A stretch of 64,000 nucleotides of DNA from Cyclobacteriaceae bacterium (GCA_016787565.1 JAEUUG010000006.1:1-64000), one strand, 5' to 3'; counted from the first letter of the stretch, positions 8,243 to 16,037 are shown. Made by a program: numbers and translations. The notes: a model not told the origin generated them from the letters alone.

Positions 8243-9436
8243 CTACCGTAAATTCCCCTTAAACATGTTCATTTCCATGCGCACCCTGCGGCCTACACCC
8301 AGGGTTGTGGCCCGCACAATTTTCTCCACACCATGTTTATGTTTAATGTGATCCATCGCCTCATAGAGGTTAATGGTTTCTGCTGTATCGTCAAATAAAC
8401 TGATCTGGTGATTGCCGTGTACCAGCGAACTGAGGCGTACACCGACAAGACGGATCAACATACGTCTGTTGTACAGTTTGTCAAACAATTGGTTTACGGT
8501 TTTTAGTAACGTGTAATCAGACGAAGTATACGGAATGTGAATTTGTTTGGTCTCCGTATCAAAATTGGAATAGCGTATTTTCACCGTTACACACGAGGTG
8601 AGCTTCTTTTGCTCGCGTAACTGAAAGGCCACTTTTTCTACCATGGCAATGAGCACGGACTTCAGTCGCTTTACATCAATGGTATCTTCTTCAAACGTGC
8701 TCTCTGTGGAGATTGATTTCTGCTCACTGTACGGCACCACCGGTGATTCATCAATACCGTGCGCTTTATTCCATAACGACAGTCCGTTTTTACCGAATGC
8801 GCTCACCAGAAAATTCAGCGGCATCTCGCGCAGCGTGGCTACGGTGCGCACACCCATATCGTATAAGAAGGACGAAGTTTGTTTCCCGATCATCGGAATT
8901 TTTTCTACCGCCAGTGGTGCAAGAAATTCTTTTTCTGTTCCGGCCGGAATATGTTTTTCGGCATTGGGTTTAAATTCACCCGTAACCACTTTCGATACCA
9001 GCTTGTTGGTGGACATGCCGAGCGAAATCGGTAAGTCACTTTCTTTCATGATCTTTTTCCGCAGTTCTTTTGCCCACGTAAACGCACCGAAGAAACGATC
9101 CATACCACTGGCATCAATATAGAACTCATCTACAGAGGCCTTTTCGAACAAGGGTGCCGAGTCGGCAATGATTTCTGTCACTACATGCGATGCCTGGCTG
9201 TACGCTTCCATGTCGCCAGAAATCACTACAGCATCCGGACAAAGTTGAAGGGCCAGGTACATCGGCATAGCCGAATGCACACCGAACTTTCGCGACTCAT
9301 AACTGCACGCGGCCACAACACCCCTGCGGCTGCTGCCACCAACAATCAGTGGCTTACCCTTCAGTTTAGGGTTACGCTGGCATTCAACAGCTACGAAAAA
9401 TGCGTCTAAATCCAGGTGTATAATGTTCCGATCCAT
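8243..9436 (-). CDS. dinB: DNA polymerase IV (Y-family translesion polymerase)
   Basis: The 397-residue protein has the Y-family catalytic motifs: IIHLDLDAFFVAVE with Asp9 and Asp11 binding metal, and SVDEFYID around residue 103. The helix-hairpin-helix region (VEKIPMIGKQTSSFLYDMGV) and a little-finger domain (VTVKIRYSNFDT) follow. The length is normal for DinB. It copies past damaged bases with low fidelity. It is the first gene of a minus-strand operon with the LigT-like and dnaE2 genes. Two identical operator-like dyads lie 12-60 bp upstream of its start, which suggests SOS-like repression. Confidence 0.93.
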   Translation of the reverse strand: MDRNIIHLDLDAFFVAVECQRNPKLKGKPLIVGGSSRRGVVAACSYESRKFGVHSAMPMYLALQLCPDAVVISGDMEAYSQASHVVTEIIADSAPLFEKASVDEFYIDASGMDRFFGAFTWAKELRKKIMKESDLPISLGMSTNKLVSKVVTGEFKPNAEKHIPAGTEKEFLAPLAVEKIPMIGKQTSSFLYDMGVRTVATLREMPLNFLVSAFGKNGLSLWNKAHGIDESPVVPYSEQKSISTESTFEEDTIDVKRLKSVLIAMVEKVAFQLREQKKLTSCVTVKIRYSNFDTETKQIHIPYTSSDYTLLKTVNQLFDKLYNRRMLIRLVGVRLSSLVHGNHQISLFDDTAETINLYEAMDHIKHKHGVEKIVRATTLGVGRRVRMEMNMFKGNLR

Positions 9437-9447
9437 GCCGCTATATT

Positions 9448-9496
9448 AACTAAAAATATTAGTATTAAGTTTTAATATATAACTAAAAATATTAGT
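9448..9496 (-). promoter_or_regulatory. Twin operator-like dyads in front of dinB
   Basis: The 16-base sequence AACTAAAAATATTAGT occurs identically at 9448-9463 and 9481-9496, 33 bp apart (about three helical turns). Each copy contains the dyad ACTAA-N5-TTAGT. They lie 12 and 45 bp upstream of the dinB start, where a promoter would be. The obvious candidate ligand is the LexA-like repressor encoded at 9884. No exact third copy was found in front of that gene. The repeats are directly visible; their role is inference. Confidence 0.6.
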
Positions 9497-9600
9497 TTTG
9501 TCCTGTCGCTTTGCCATAGCACACTGGAATCTGTGAGTATCCCTGTTGAGGGGTACCTTCATGTTCCTTTTATTCTGATATGAGGAAATTGTATTTATTT

Positions 9601-9767
9601 TTTTGGGCGTGCCCCCGAATGCGCACGATGCCTTTCGCACAGGCTATCGGGGTCGGGCTCTCGGCACTCGCCAGTCAGTGCGCGGGCTATTCCGGGCTCA
9701 AACATTCCGATAGTTATCTCCCGATAGTTAGTGGGAGATAACTATCGGAAGCCTCGATCCCTCACGC
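9601..9767. repeat. GC-rich intergenic repeat remnant with nested hairpin
   Basis: Within the 447-bp gap 9437-9883, this segment is clearly more GC-rich than its surroundings. It starts with ttttgggcgtgcccc, continues with tcggggtcgggctctcggc and ends with gatccctcacgc. From memory, this order resembles a recurrent non-coding element of Bacteroidota genomes (GGGCGTTCCC ... TCGGGCTATCC ... ATCCCTAACGC), but I could not search for copies. A perfect stem-loop lies near its end. The remaining parts of the gap, 9497-9600 and 9768-9883, show nothing I can name apart from a small hairpin (ccgccaaggcgg) near 9830. Confidence 0.45.
9705..9750. repeat. Perfect 18-bp inverted repeat
   Basis: The arms TTCCGATAGTTATCTCCC (9705-9722) and their exact complement (9733-9750) flank a 10-base loop, gatagttagt, that partly repeats the arm sequence. 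The perfect match suggests recent insertion or selection. It lies about 130 bp upstream of the LexA-like gene and could act as a transcription roadblock or terminator, or be a small mobile palindrome. No T tract follows on either strand, which argues against a classical terminator. Confidence 0.7.
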
Positions 9768-9883
9768 GGAGCAGAAGGAACTTTGGAAGAGTGGTGGATC
9801 GATAGCAGGAAAAATATGGATAGCAAAATCCGCCAAGGCGGTTGAATTAAAAACATAGCGTTATTGCAACGAAAAGATAAACC

Positions 9884-10663
9884 ATGAGTACCGTCAATAA
9901 AAATATCAAGTATCTCCGGCTTAAAGCTGAACTCACGCAAAAGCAGTTTGCAGAAAAACTTGGATTGAAGCAATCGGTTATCGGAGCTTACGAAGAGGAA
10001 CGTGCCACGCCACCCTTACCTTGTCTGGTAGACGTTTCTGATTTGTTCAACGTGAGCCTGGATGTACTCACCCGTAAAGATCTGAGCCGTGTGCCCCAAA
10101 AGGAATGGAAATCATCTTCTTCCGAAAAGGAAGTGCTGGCCATTACGGTAGATGCTTCCGGTAAAGAAAACGTAGAACTGGTGTTGCAGAAAGCATCAGC
10201 CGGTTACCTGGCAGGCTATCAGGATCCGGAGTTTATTGGAGAGTTACCAAAAATCAGCATTCCTGTGTTGCCTCGTAATAAAACATACCGCGCATTTGAA
10301 ATACAAGGCGATTCCATGTTGCCGATACAACCGGGTAGCATTATTTTTGGAGAGTATCAGGAGAATGTCAGCACGATCAAAAACGGAAAGCCTTACATTT
10401 TAGTCACGCAGCAGGAGGGCATTGTATTCAAACGCTTGTTTAATTTTTCGAATGATCAGGGAAAATTGTTACTGGTATCGGATAACCGGAATTATGCACC
10501 GTATGCCATTGAAACCAATGAGGTGATGGAAGTATGGAGTGCCAAAGGTTTTTTTTCAAATCAGTTTCCAGAAGTGAGTACTGCCGGAACAGCACCGGCT
10601 GATCAACTAGCGCTAACGGTTTTATCGTTACAGACAGAAATCGAAAAGCTGAAAAAGAAATAG
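9884..10663 (+). CDS. LexA-like repressor: XRE HTH plus S24 self-cleaving peptidase
   Basis: The 259-residue protein has a Cro/XRE-type HTH (about residues 7-60, LTQKQFAEKLGLKQSVIGAYEEER). A C-terminal S24 peptidase domain carries Ser144 in GDSMLP and Lys183 in IVFKRLF. An Ala106-Gly107 bond, 38 residues before the Ser, matches the self-cleavage site spacing of LexA/CI repressors. The last residues form a short charged coiled coil (LQTEIEKLKKK). It differs from true LexA, which has a winged HTH. It is transcribed away from the dinB operon and is the likely DNA-damage-sensitive repressor of it. The osmC-like gene follows 22 bp downstream. Confidence 0.85.
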   Translation: MSTVNKNIKYLRLKAELTQKQFAEKLGLKQSVIGAYEEERATPPLPCLVDVSDLFNVSLDVLTRKDLSRVPQKEWKSSSSEKEVLAITVDASGKENVELVLQKASAGYLAGYQDPEFIGELPKISIPVLPRNKTYRAFEIQGDSMLPIQPGSIIFGEYQENVSTIKNGKPYILVTQQEGIVFKRLFNFSNDQGKLLLVSDNRNYAPYAIETNEVMEVWSAKGFFSNQFPEVSTAGTAPADQLALTVLSLQTEIEKLKKK

Positions 10664-10685
10664 CAAAAATTCATCATACTATCGT

Positions 10686-11162
10686 ATGCACGGTCAACAC
10701 CACTACAACACTTTCATCCGCTGGACGGGCAACACTGGCACCGGTACAGCTTCGTACAGAAGCTATGATCGGAGCCATACCATCAGTGTTGAAAATAAAG
10801 CAGATATTTTGTGTTCTTCCGATCCTGCTTTTCGGGGCGACAATACCAAGCATAATCCGGAAGAGTTACTGGTGTCTTCCTTATCTTCCTGCCACATGCT
10901 TTGGTATTTGCACCTGTGTGCTGAAGCGGGTGTTGTTGTTACTGCCTACACGGACCATGCCACCGGATTGATGATTGAAACAGCCAACGGTGGTGGAGCA
11001 TTCACGGAAGTGATGTTGAATCCAATCGTTACCATCACTGAAAAATCCAAAACTGATCAGGCAATGGCCTTGCATAAAAAAGCAAACGAGTTGTGTTTTA
11101 TTGCAAACTCGGTACGTTTCCCGGTGAAACACAACCCGATTATAAAGTTTACTGAAAGCTGA
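10686..11162 (+). CDS. OsmC family protein (peroxide reductase-like)
   Basis: The 158-residue protein matches the OsmC/Ohr fold family. It has the segment NPEELLVSSLSSCHMLWYL, with Cys69 and a second cysteine at 78 within the central helix as in thiol-dependent peroxidases. The C-terminal strand ANSVRFPVKHNPII is also typical. Such enzymes reduce organic hydroperoxides in the cytoplasm. It starts 22 bp after the LexA-like gene and probably shares its transcript, placing an oxidant-defence enzyme next to a damage regulator. It converges with the mscS-like gene 6 bp away. Confidence 0.85.
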   Translation: MHGQHHYNTFIRWTGNTGTGTASYRSYDRSHTISVENKADILCSSDPAFRGDNTKHNPEELLVSSLSSCHMLWYLHLCAEAGVVVTAYTDHATGLMIETANGGGAFTEVMLNPIVTITEKSKTDQAMALHKKANELCFIANSVRFPVKHNPIIKFTES

Positions 11163-11168
11163 AGCAGA

Positions 11169-12233
11169 TCAGGTAACAGCATTTGTTTCTTTCGCCAAAA
11201 AAACAGTTTGCGTGGGATAGGCAAACTGAATGCCCCGGCTTTGAAATTCTTCAAAGATGCGCAGGTTGATGTTCTGCTGTGTATCCATGTAAAAATTGTA
11301 TTCGGAGTTCTCTACAAAATAGACAACCTCAAAATTTAAACTGGAGGCTCCATAGCCTGCAAAATGTGCGCGATCGAAGGTAACGCTGGGCTGATCTTCG
11401 ATGATTTTTTTGAGCAACTCGGGTATCTCCCGCAGTTGATCAAATGTTGTCTGGTATACGATGGAGAGGTTAAACAAAATTCGTCTTCGCTCCAGGCGTT
11501 TGAAGTTATGCAGCCTTGACTTGGTCAGATCTGAATTGGAAAGAATAAGCTGCTCTCCGGTTAAGCTTTTCAGCCGTGTCGTTTTTACGCCAATGTATTC
11601 TACCGTTCCTCTTTTATCATCTACTACAATGTAGTCACCAATTTCAAAGGGTCGGTCAAAAAAGATTACAAAGTAATTGAACAAGTCGCCCAGAATATTC
11701 TGTGCCGCTAGCGCAATGGCAATTCCACCAATACCTAATCCGGCCACAATGGTGGTAACATCGTACCCCAGATTGTCAAACAACATTAACGCACCCAGCA
11801 GCCAGATCACCATATTGAAGATGAGCATGACCCCTTTCAGTTGCTTTACTTTTTCCTCACCACCTTCCTGCTTGCGCACGTACGAATGAAGGGCTACCTG
11901 AATGGTGGTGGCGATTAACCGGATAATAAAAAAGGTAATGACGGCAGCAGTTGCCACTTCCACGATGCGTTGGGCTTTGGCTGACAGTGCAAGGTAATGC
12001 AAGCCCCAGTAGATCACCAGAAAATTGAGCAAGGGTAACCCGAAGCGTTCAATTCCTTTTACCGCCAGGTCATCCAGGTTCGTTTCTGTTTTTTCGGCCC
12101 AGGTGTATAGCCGGTGTAGGATGATCCGTTTGAACAGCCGCAGGAACAGCATGCCCCCGATTATGATGGCACCTGCAATCAGGTAATCCTGAACGGTATT
12201 TTGGAAGTACGTTTTTGTTAATAAATCCTGCAT
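11169..12233 (-). CDS. Small-conductance mechanosensitive channel, MscS family
   Basis: The 354-residue protein has about five membrane segments in its first 180 residues. It ends the membrane part with the MscS pore helix TTIVAGLGIGGIAIALAAQN and the family signature NILGDLFNYFVIFFDRPFEIGDYI. A beta-rich cytoplasmic domain follows (VDDKRGTVEYIGVKTTRLKS). It has two or more extra N-terminal helices compared with E. coli MscS. The role is release of osmolytes on membrane tension. It is divergently transcribed from the histidine kinase gene at 12355, with a 121-bp shared upstream region. Confidence 0.9.
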   Translation of the reverse strand: MQDLLTKTYFQNTVQDYLIAGAIIIGGMLFLRLFKRIILHRLYTWAEKTETNLDDLAVKGIERFGLPLLNFLVIYWGLHYLALSAKAQRIVEVATAAVITFFIIRLIATTIQVALHSYVRKQEGGEEKVKQLKGVMLIFNMVIWLLGALMLFDNLGYDVTTIVAGLGIGGIAIALAAQNILGDLFNYFVIFFDRPFEIGDYIVVDDKRGTVEYIGVKTTRLKSLTGEQLILSNSDLTKSRLHNFKRLERRRILFNLSIVYQTTFDQLREIPELLKKIIEDQPSVTFDRAHFAGYGASSLNFEVVYFVENSEYNFYMDTQQNINLRIFEEFQSRGIQFAYPTQTVFLAKETNAVT

Positions 12234-12354
12234 GGTATAGAGGCGTTACCAGTATCTTTAAAGAGCGTAAAGGTAAACTGAATTCGCATACGGCAGAAGA
12301 AAAACATGTTGTTGTGGATACGTTTACCATGCGCTGTCTAATGCTTCTAAATGT

Positions 12355-13143
12355 ATGGTTATGCACTATTCTTTGATTGCCTTGTTGTTGCTGTTGGTGG
12401 CCGTTTCATTTTATCTCTTCCTTACGGTGAAAAAACAAAAAGGAGTGCTTCAAAAACTGGAGGAGCAAATCCGGCAATTGGAGCTTGAAAAAGTACAGGA
12501 AAAGGGCAGTTACCGTACCGAACTGGTAAATGAGTTGATCGACCGCTATGAAAATGAAATTCTGAAAATGGGTGCCGACATTCATGATGACCTTATTCAG
12601 AAGCTTCATCTTTTTCGCTTGCACGTAGATAAGCTCGAGCGTGTGGAAACCATACTCGAAATGCAAGTGATAGCGGACCAGATGAAAACGGATTTCAAAA
12701 CCATTGTTTCGTCCTTACGCAGAATCACTAACCGCCTCGTACCCGAAATGGAAATAGAATCTTTTCCGGCCATGATGCGGGAGTTGTGCAGCCGCATGGC
12801 CGAGCCAAACCGGCTGTTTATCTATTTTGAAACGTCAGGTAAGGAAATTTTACTGAACAAGCAGCATCACCAGCATTTATTGCGCATGGTGCAGGAACTC
12901 ATCAACAACGTATCCAAGCACAGCACAGCCTGGCATATACGCGTGCGGCTGAAATACCTGCACCGTTTCGTGGAAATTGAAGTAGAAGATGATGGAAAGG
13001 AATTTCAACACCTCGCCCAGAAGATGGAGCAACCCGGTACGTTATCGATGCTAAAAATGCGGGCATCCAAAATAGATGCGGCCCTGCACTTCGAGCGAGT
13101 TGATGAAGGCACTAAGGCCGTGATTACCTATGTACCCAAATAA
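12355..13143 (+). CDS. Membrane histidine kinase, NarL-partner type (HisKA_3-like)
   Basis: The 262-residue protein has one N-terminal membrane helix (about residues 4-24), a coiled coil (30-60) and a phospho-acceptor motif GADIHDDLIQKLH with His77. The ATPase domain has an N box (MVQELINNVSKHS) and G box (EVEDDGKEF). There is no recognisable sensor domain, so the signal is unknown. The D-I-H-D-D-L-I-Q-K-L box marks kinases that pair with LuxR-type regulators, and such a regulator is encoded at 14096-14734 on the opposite strand. A second ATG six bases downstream (12361) is an equally plausible start. Confidence 0.85.
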   Translation: MVMHYSLIALLLLLVAVSFYLFLTVKKQKGVLQKLEEQIRQLELEKVQEKGSYRTELVNELIDRYENEILKMGADIHDDLIQKLHLFRLHVDKLERVETILEMQVIADQMKTDFKTIVSSLRRITNRLVPEMEIESFPAMMRELCSRMAEPNRLFIYFETSGKEILLNKQHHQHLLRMVQELINNVSKHSTAWHIRVRLKYLHRFVEIEVEDDGKEFQHLAQKMEQPGTLSMLKMRASKIDAALHFERVDEGTKAVITYVPK

Positions 13144-13148
13144 TAACC

Positions 13149-13386
13149 TTAGTCCGATATTGGTTTTAAGTCAGACTTCATAAATATCTTCATAGTTATA
13201 AAGAGCAATAAACCAATAAAGACTATTGACGGTATTATGTTGACGAAGTGTTCATCTATCGGATTATAGTAGTTTTTTGAATCTCCATGCCCGTTAACTG
13301 TATAGCAGAATTAACGTTATTATACCTAAAACTAGTAAAAATCGCCTGTTGTAGATTTTGCTGATTTCCAGGGTGATAAGATTCAT
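13149..13386 (-). pseudogene. Frameshifted, shortened ABC-2 permease remnant
   Basis: On the minus strand an ATG at 13386 overlaps the TGA of the ATPase gene as ATGA, the usual coupling of ABC ATPase and permease genes. The frame encodes MNLITLEISKIYNRRF and a membrane helix, then stops at 13294-13296 after 30 codons. In the next frame the sequence continues with an open reading stretch containing NYYNPIDEHFVNIIPS, a second membrane helix and a K-S-D-L-K tail, ending at 13149-13151. The N- and C-terminal pieces look like the first and last helices of an ABC-2 permease with the middle deleted and one base shift. A tiny two-helix protein made by frameshift is less likely. Confidence 0.65.
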
Positions 13387-14060
13387 TTTTTGGGAGCTTG
13401 AAGTATTTCAATGTATGCTTCTTCCAGGTTTCCATACTCCTCCAGTAACAAATGAGTTAATGAATTTTTTACGATAACCCCATCTTTAAGGAAAAGTATA
13501 CGGTCACATACCTTTTCTAGGTCTGAGAGAATATGACTGGTGATTAAGAAAGATGCTTTGTTATTTTTCTTTTCCCTTAGAATAGTTTGCCGGAGCAATA
13601 AGATCGAATCAATATCCAAGTGATTGGTTGGTTCATCAAGAAAGACAAGAGTGTTTTTTCTGATAAAGGGCAGTACTAATGAAACTCTTTGTTTCATGCC
13701 TGCAGAGAGCGTATTAAATCTTTGATGGATATAATCGATAGAAAACTCTATAAGAATTTTATTTACTGATTCCTCAGATGCGCCTAACAAACAAGCATGG
13801 TGAAGGAGGTTATTGTTTACGGTCATGTCATCAAAGAAACCTTTTCTTGAGACTGACATTCCTACTGTGGAGTTACTTTGTAATTGAAAAGAGCCAGACG
13901 TTGGTCTTACCATTCCCATCAGGATATTGAGTAGAGTTGTTTTTCCTGATCCATTGGGGCCGATTAGCCCAATTTCTCCCTCATGAATGGAGAAAGAAAT
14001 ATCATTAAGTATAGATTTTTGTTTAAATGATTTTGATAAAGATGTTATTTCCAGTAGCAT
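13383..14060 (-). CDS. ABC transporter ATP-binding protein, partner permease decayed
   Basis: The 225-residue protein has a Walker A motif GPNGSGKTT (around residues 34-42), signature LSAGMKQRVSL and Walker B LVFLDEPTNHLD followed by a switch His (SFLITSHILSD). It resembles ATPases of ABC-2 export systems. Its stop codon overlaps the start of a frameshifted permease remnant (13149-13386), so the transporter is probably no longer functional unless the ATPase serves another permease. The region is lower in GC than its neighbours, consistent with acquired DNA. Confidence 0.85.
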   Translation of the reverse strand: MLLEITSLSKSFKQKSILNDISFSIHEGEIGLIGPNGSGKTTLLNILMGMVRPTSGSFQLQSNSTVGMSVSRKGFFDDMTVNNNLLHHACLLGASEESVNKILIEFSIDYIHQRFNTLSAGMKQRVSLVLPFIRKNTLVFLDEPTNHLDIDSILLLRQTILREKKNNKASFLITSHILSDLEKVCDRILFLKDGVIVKNSLTHLLLEEYGNLEEAYIEILQAPKK

Positions 14061-14095
14061 TTAGTTGGGTCTGGTACTGATAATTTTACCTTATT

Positions 14096-14734
14096 CTACT
14101 GTATAATCCCATTCCGAAACCCATAGGCAATCAACCCGGCTGTGTTGAGGGTATTGGTTTTTTTCATGAGCCGTACGCGGTAAGTTTCTACTGTGCGCAT
14201 GGCCAGGTTTAGTTTGTCGGCCATTTCTTTTGCTGTGCTGCCGGAAACAATCGCGCGCAGCAAACTCAACTCCTGCTCCGAAAGCGTAACGGGAGGCGGA
14301 CCTTCCCACTGGTCGGCATTTTGTTTAATAACCTCTACCACGCGTTCCGGAAAATATTGCCCGTCATCCATAACCGTACGAATGGCTTTTTGAATTTCTT
14401 CGAAGCCGTTCATCTTTTGTACAAAACCATGAATGCCGGTAGTGAGCAAGTTGAGGATGAGTTCCGAGCCATCTAGTCCGGTTACGGCAATGATGCGGAT
14501 GTCGGGGTGATGCTCACGAATTTTTCGGGCCAGTTCTGTTCCGTGAATGTCTTTCAGGCGGATGTCGAGCAACACCACTTCAATATCCGGTTCCGAAAAA
14601 AGAATGGTTAATGCTTCAGCACCTGAGCCGGCCTCCAGTACTTTTCGTGTAAACGGCTCACGCTCCAGCAACGCCCGGAAGCCCTGGCGCACCATTACTT
14701 CATCTTCAATGAGTAATATTTTTATTTTCTTCAT
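14096..14734 (-). CDS. Response regulator, NarL/LuxR type
   Basis: The start used is the ATG at 14734, giving 212 residues beginning MKKIKILLIEDE. The longer open frame to 14935 runs through an intergenic repeat and is rejected. The receiver domain has the acidic pair at 10-11, phospho-acceptor Asp57 (VVLLDIRL) and Thr/Lys switch residues (AVTGLDGS, FVQKMNG). The LuxR-type HTH covers about 145-205 (LSEQELSLLRAIVSGSTAKEM). It is the likely partner of the kinase at 12355, from which it is separated by the ABC transporter genes. Confidence 0.88.
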   Translation of the reverse strand: MKKIKILLIEDEVMVRQGFRALLEREPFTRKVLEAGSGAEALTILFSEPDIEVVLLDIRLKDIHGTELARKIREHHPDIRIIAVTGLDGSELILNLLTTGIHGFVQKMNGFEEIQKAIRTVMDDGQYFPERVVEVIKQNADQWEGPPPVTLSEQELSLLRAIVSGSTAKEMADKLNLAMRTVETYRVRLMKKTNTLNTAGLIAYGFRNGIIQ

Positions 14735-14865
14735 CTGATGAGCCACTATAGTGTAGCACAAAGATGTGAGGAAAACAAGACATGCGCATGTCCAATTTAT
14801 ACTACAAATTTTCGTTGTGCCATCGGGTCGCTGCCAACAAGATGTTGTAACATCTCTAAATACCT

Positions 14866-14920
14866 CGTCATTGCGAGGGAGCCTGCCTGCCGGACAGGCA
14901 GGGAGCGACCGAAGCAATCC
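14866..14920. repeat. REP-like intergenic palindrome
   Basis: The segment begins cgtcattgcgaggga and ends agcgaccgaagcaatcc, the outer sequence of a REP-like repeat widespread in bacteria. Its core is a nested hairpin: CCTGCCTG (14882-14889), loop ccgga, CAGGCAGG (14895-14902). The outer parts ATTGC and GCAAT can also pair. It lies upstream of the response regulator in a 298-bp gap (14735-15032) that otherwise contains nothing I can name. Open frames across it are spurious. Confidence 0.65.
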
Positions 14921-15032
14921 TGGTCCATCGTTCAAAAATTGCAGACTTCTTCTGCCGATATTTATCGGGAAAATAGTAGCGATATGCTGCCGAACATTCT
15001 TGTTGAATCAGGACAATGATGGTGTAATTGAA

Positions 15033-15539
15033 TTAATGCGCAGCGTGTACTGCCAGGTAGTCTTTGATCATGCCAATGGTTTCTTCCACTGTATTGGCGA
15101 TCATAACTTTATAAGTACCGATGTTTTTAAAGAAACGGACTGTGATTTCATCCTGATGCAATAGAATAACTTTTTTGTTGGCCTTGATGGCGAGGGCTAC
15201 TTCTGATGCCGTTCCGGCTGCCATGCCGATAACCACTACAATGTGACTGGAGAGTACGTTGATCATGTTTCGGGCACTGCCCATGCCGGTCATAATTTTG
15301 ATGTCGGCACTGTCGGAAGCATTGCGTTCGTTATCGTTGGGCAGCACACCAATGGTTAAGCCATTCGCATCGTGAGCACCTTTCATGGCCGATTCCATAA
15401 TACCAAATCCGCGTCCACCCGTCAATACCACCCAGCCGTGTTGAGCAATAGCTTTTCCCAGATCAAAGGCCATGTCATTTTCATCCGGAGTAGCATTTTC
15501 TCCCGGACCCATCACACCAACAATAATTTTAGAAGCCAT
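15033..15539 (-). CDS. LOG-family / TIGR00725-like putative nucleotide-binding protein
   Basis: The 168-residue protein has a Rossmann-like fold with G-V-M-G-P-G near the N terminus, GGRGFGIMESAMKGA and a GMAAGTASEVALA motif. These correspond to the G-G-G-x-G-x-M and P-G-G-x-G-T-x-x-E motifs of the LOG/lysine decarboxylase-like family. Relatives hydrolyse cytokinin-type nucleoside monophosphates or bind molybdenum cofactor. Which applies here cannot be told, and the second motif lacks the usual first Pro-Gly-Gly. It stands alone between the regulator and the DUF2007 gene. Confidence 0.75.
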   Translation of the reverse strand: MASKIIVGVMGPGENATPDENDMAFDLGKAIAQHGWVVLTGGRGFGIMESAMKGAHDANGLTIGVLPNDNERNASDSADIKIMTGMGSARNMINVLSSHIVVVIGMAAGTASEVALAIKANKKVILLHQDEITVRFFKNIGTYKVMIANTVEETIGMIKDYLAVHAAH

Positions 15540-15620
15540 AGGTTAACTGTATAAAGAGGTTGTGCGAAGATAGCCACGCTGAACACATATTACAATCTCT
15601 TTCGGTCGGAAAAACTTTTT

Positions 15621-16037
15621 TTAGGAATCGGTAAATTCATGATCGCAACTCAGGCAATGGTTAACTTTTTTATGCGGGAAGAAAATGCCCAGAAAGAGCA
15701 CACCCAGCGCTGAAACGATTTTGTTGTTGAAGTGCCGGGGAAAGTCCCGGGCAATGTTATTCGACCTGCACCGCGGACAGGGGAACTGCACCTCACCATC
15801 TGTCTGCATCTGGCTTTCCTGAAGAATTTCCCGGGCTTTCTCGGCATCGCGCGCAAACAGGTGAAGACGCACGCGAAAGGCCAGCATGGTATAGCCCGTA
15901 CCGGGATATAGATTGGACATATTTTCCTCCGTCAGAAAGCAGGGTACGCCAAAGGCATCCAACTTTGTTTTCACGATGTTGGCATCGATGCTGGTATCGA
16001 ACTCCTGAAACACGATAATCTCTTCCTCTTTCTCCAT
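15621..16037 (-). CDS. DUF2007-type small protein with C-terminal zinc ribbon
   Basis: The 138-residue protein starts with a DUF2007-like domain (IVFQEFDTSIDANIVKTKLD ... VPCFLTEEN), often annotated as a putative signal-transducing protein. It ends with a four-cysteine zinc ribbon (CPRCRSNN at about 95-102 and CLSCDHEF near the end) interrupted by a short hydrophobic hairpin (VSALGVLFLGIFF). The biochemical role is unknown. No operon partner lies within 80 bp. Confidence 0.75.
   Translation of the reverse strand: MEKEEEIIVFQEFDTSIDANIVKTKLDAFGVPCFLTEENMSNLYPGTGYTMLAFRVRLHLFARDAEKAREILQESQMQTDGEVQFPCPRCRSNNIARDFPRHFNNKIVSALGVLFLGIFFPHKKVNHCLSCDHEFTDS

Noticed and set aside
8643..9122. 159-codon open frame antisense to dinB
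   Set aside because: Shadow of dinB; the composition reflects the opposite-strand codons.
9446..9973. Minus-strand open frames in the gap between dinB and the LexA-like gene
   Set aside because: They coincide with the operator-like dyads and the GC-rich repeat; the translations are low-complexity or repeat-derived.
14735..14935. 67-residue N-terminal extension of the response regulator
   Set aside because: The extension runs through the REP-like repeat and shows no receiver-domain homology; the ATG at 14734 gives the standard start.
14738..15164. Plus-strand open frames over the intergenic gap before the LOG-family gene
   Set aside because: They cross the REP-like palindrome and the antisense of the LOG-family gene, and no domain is visible.
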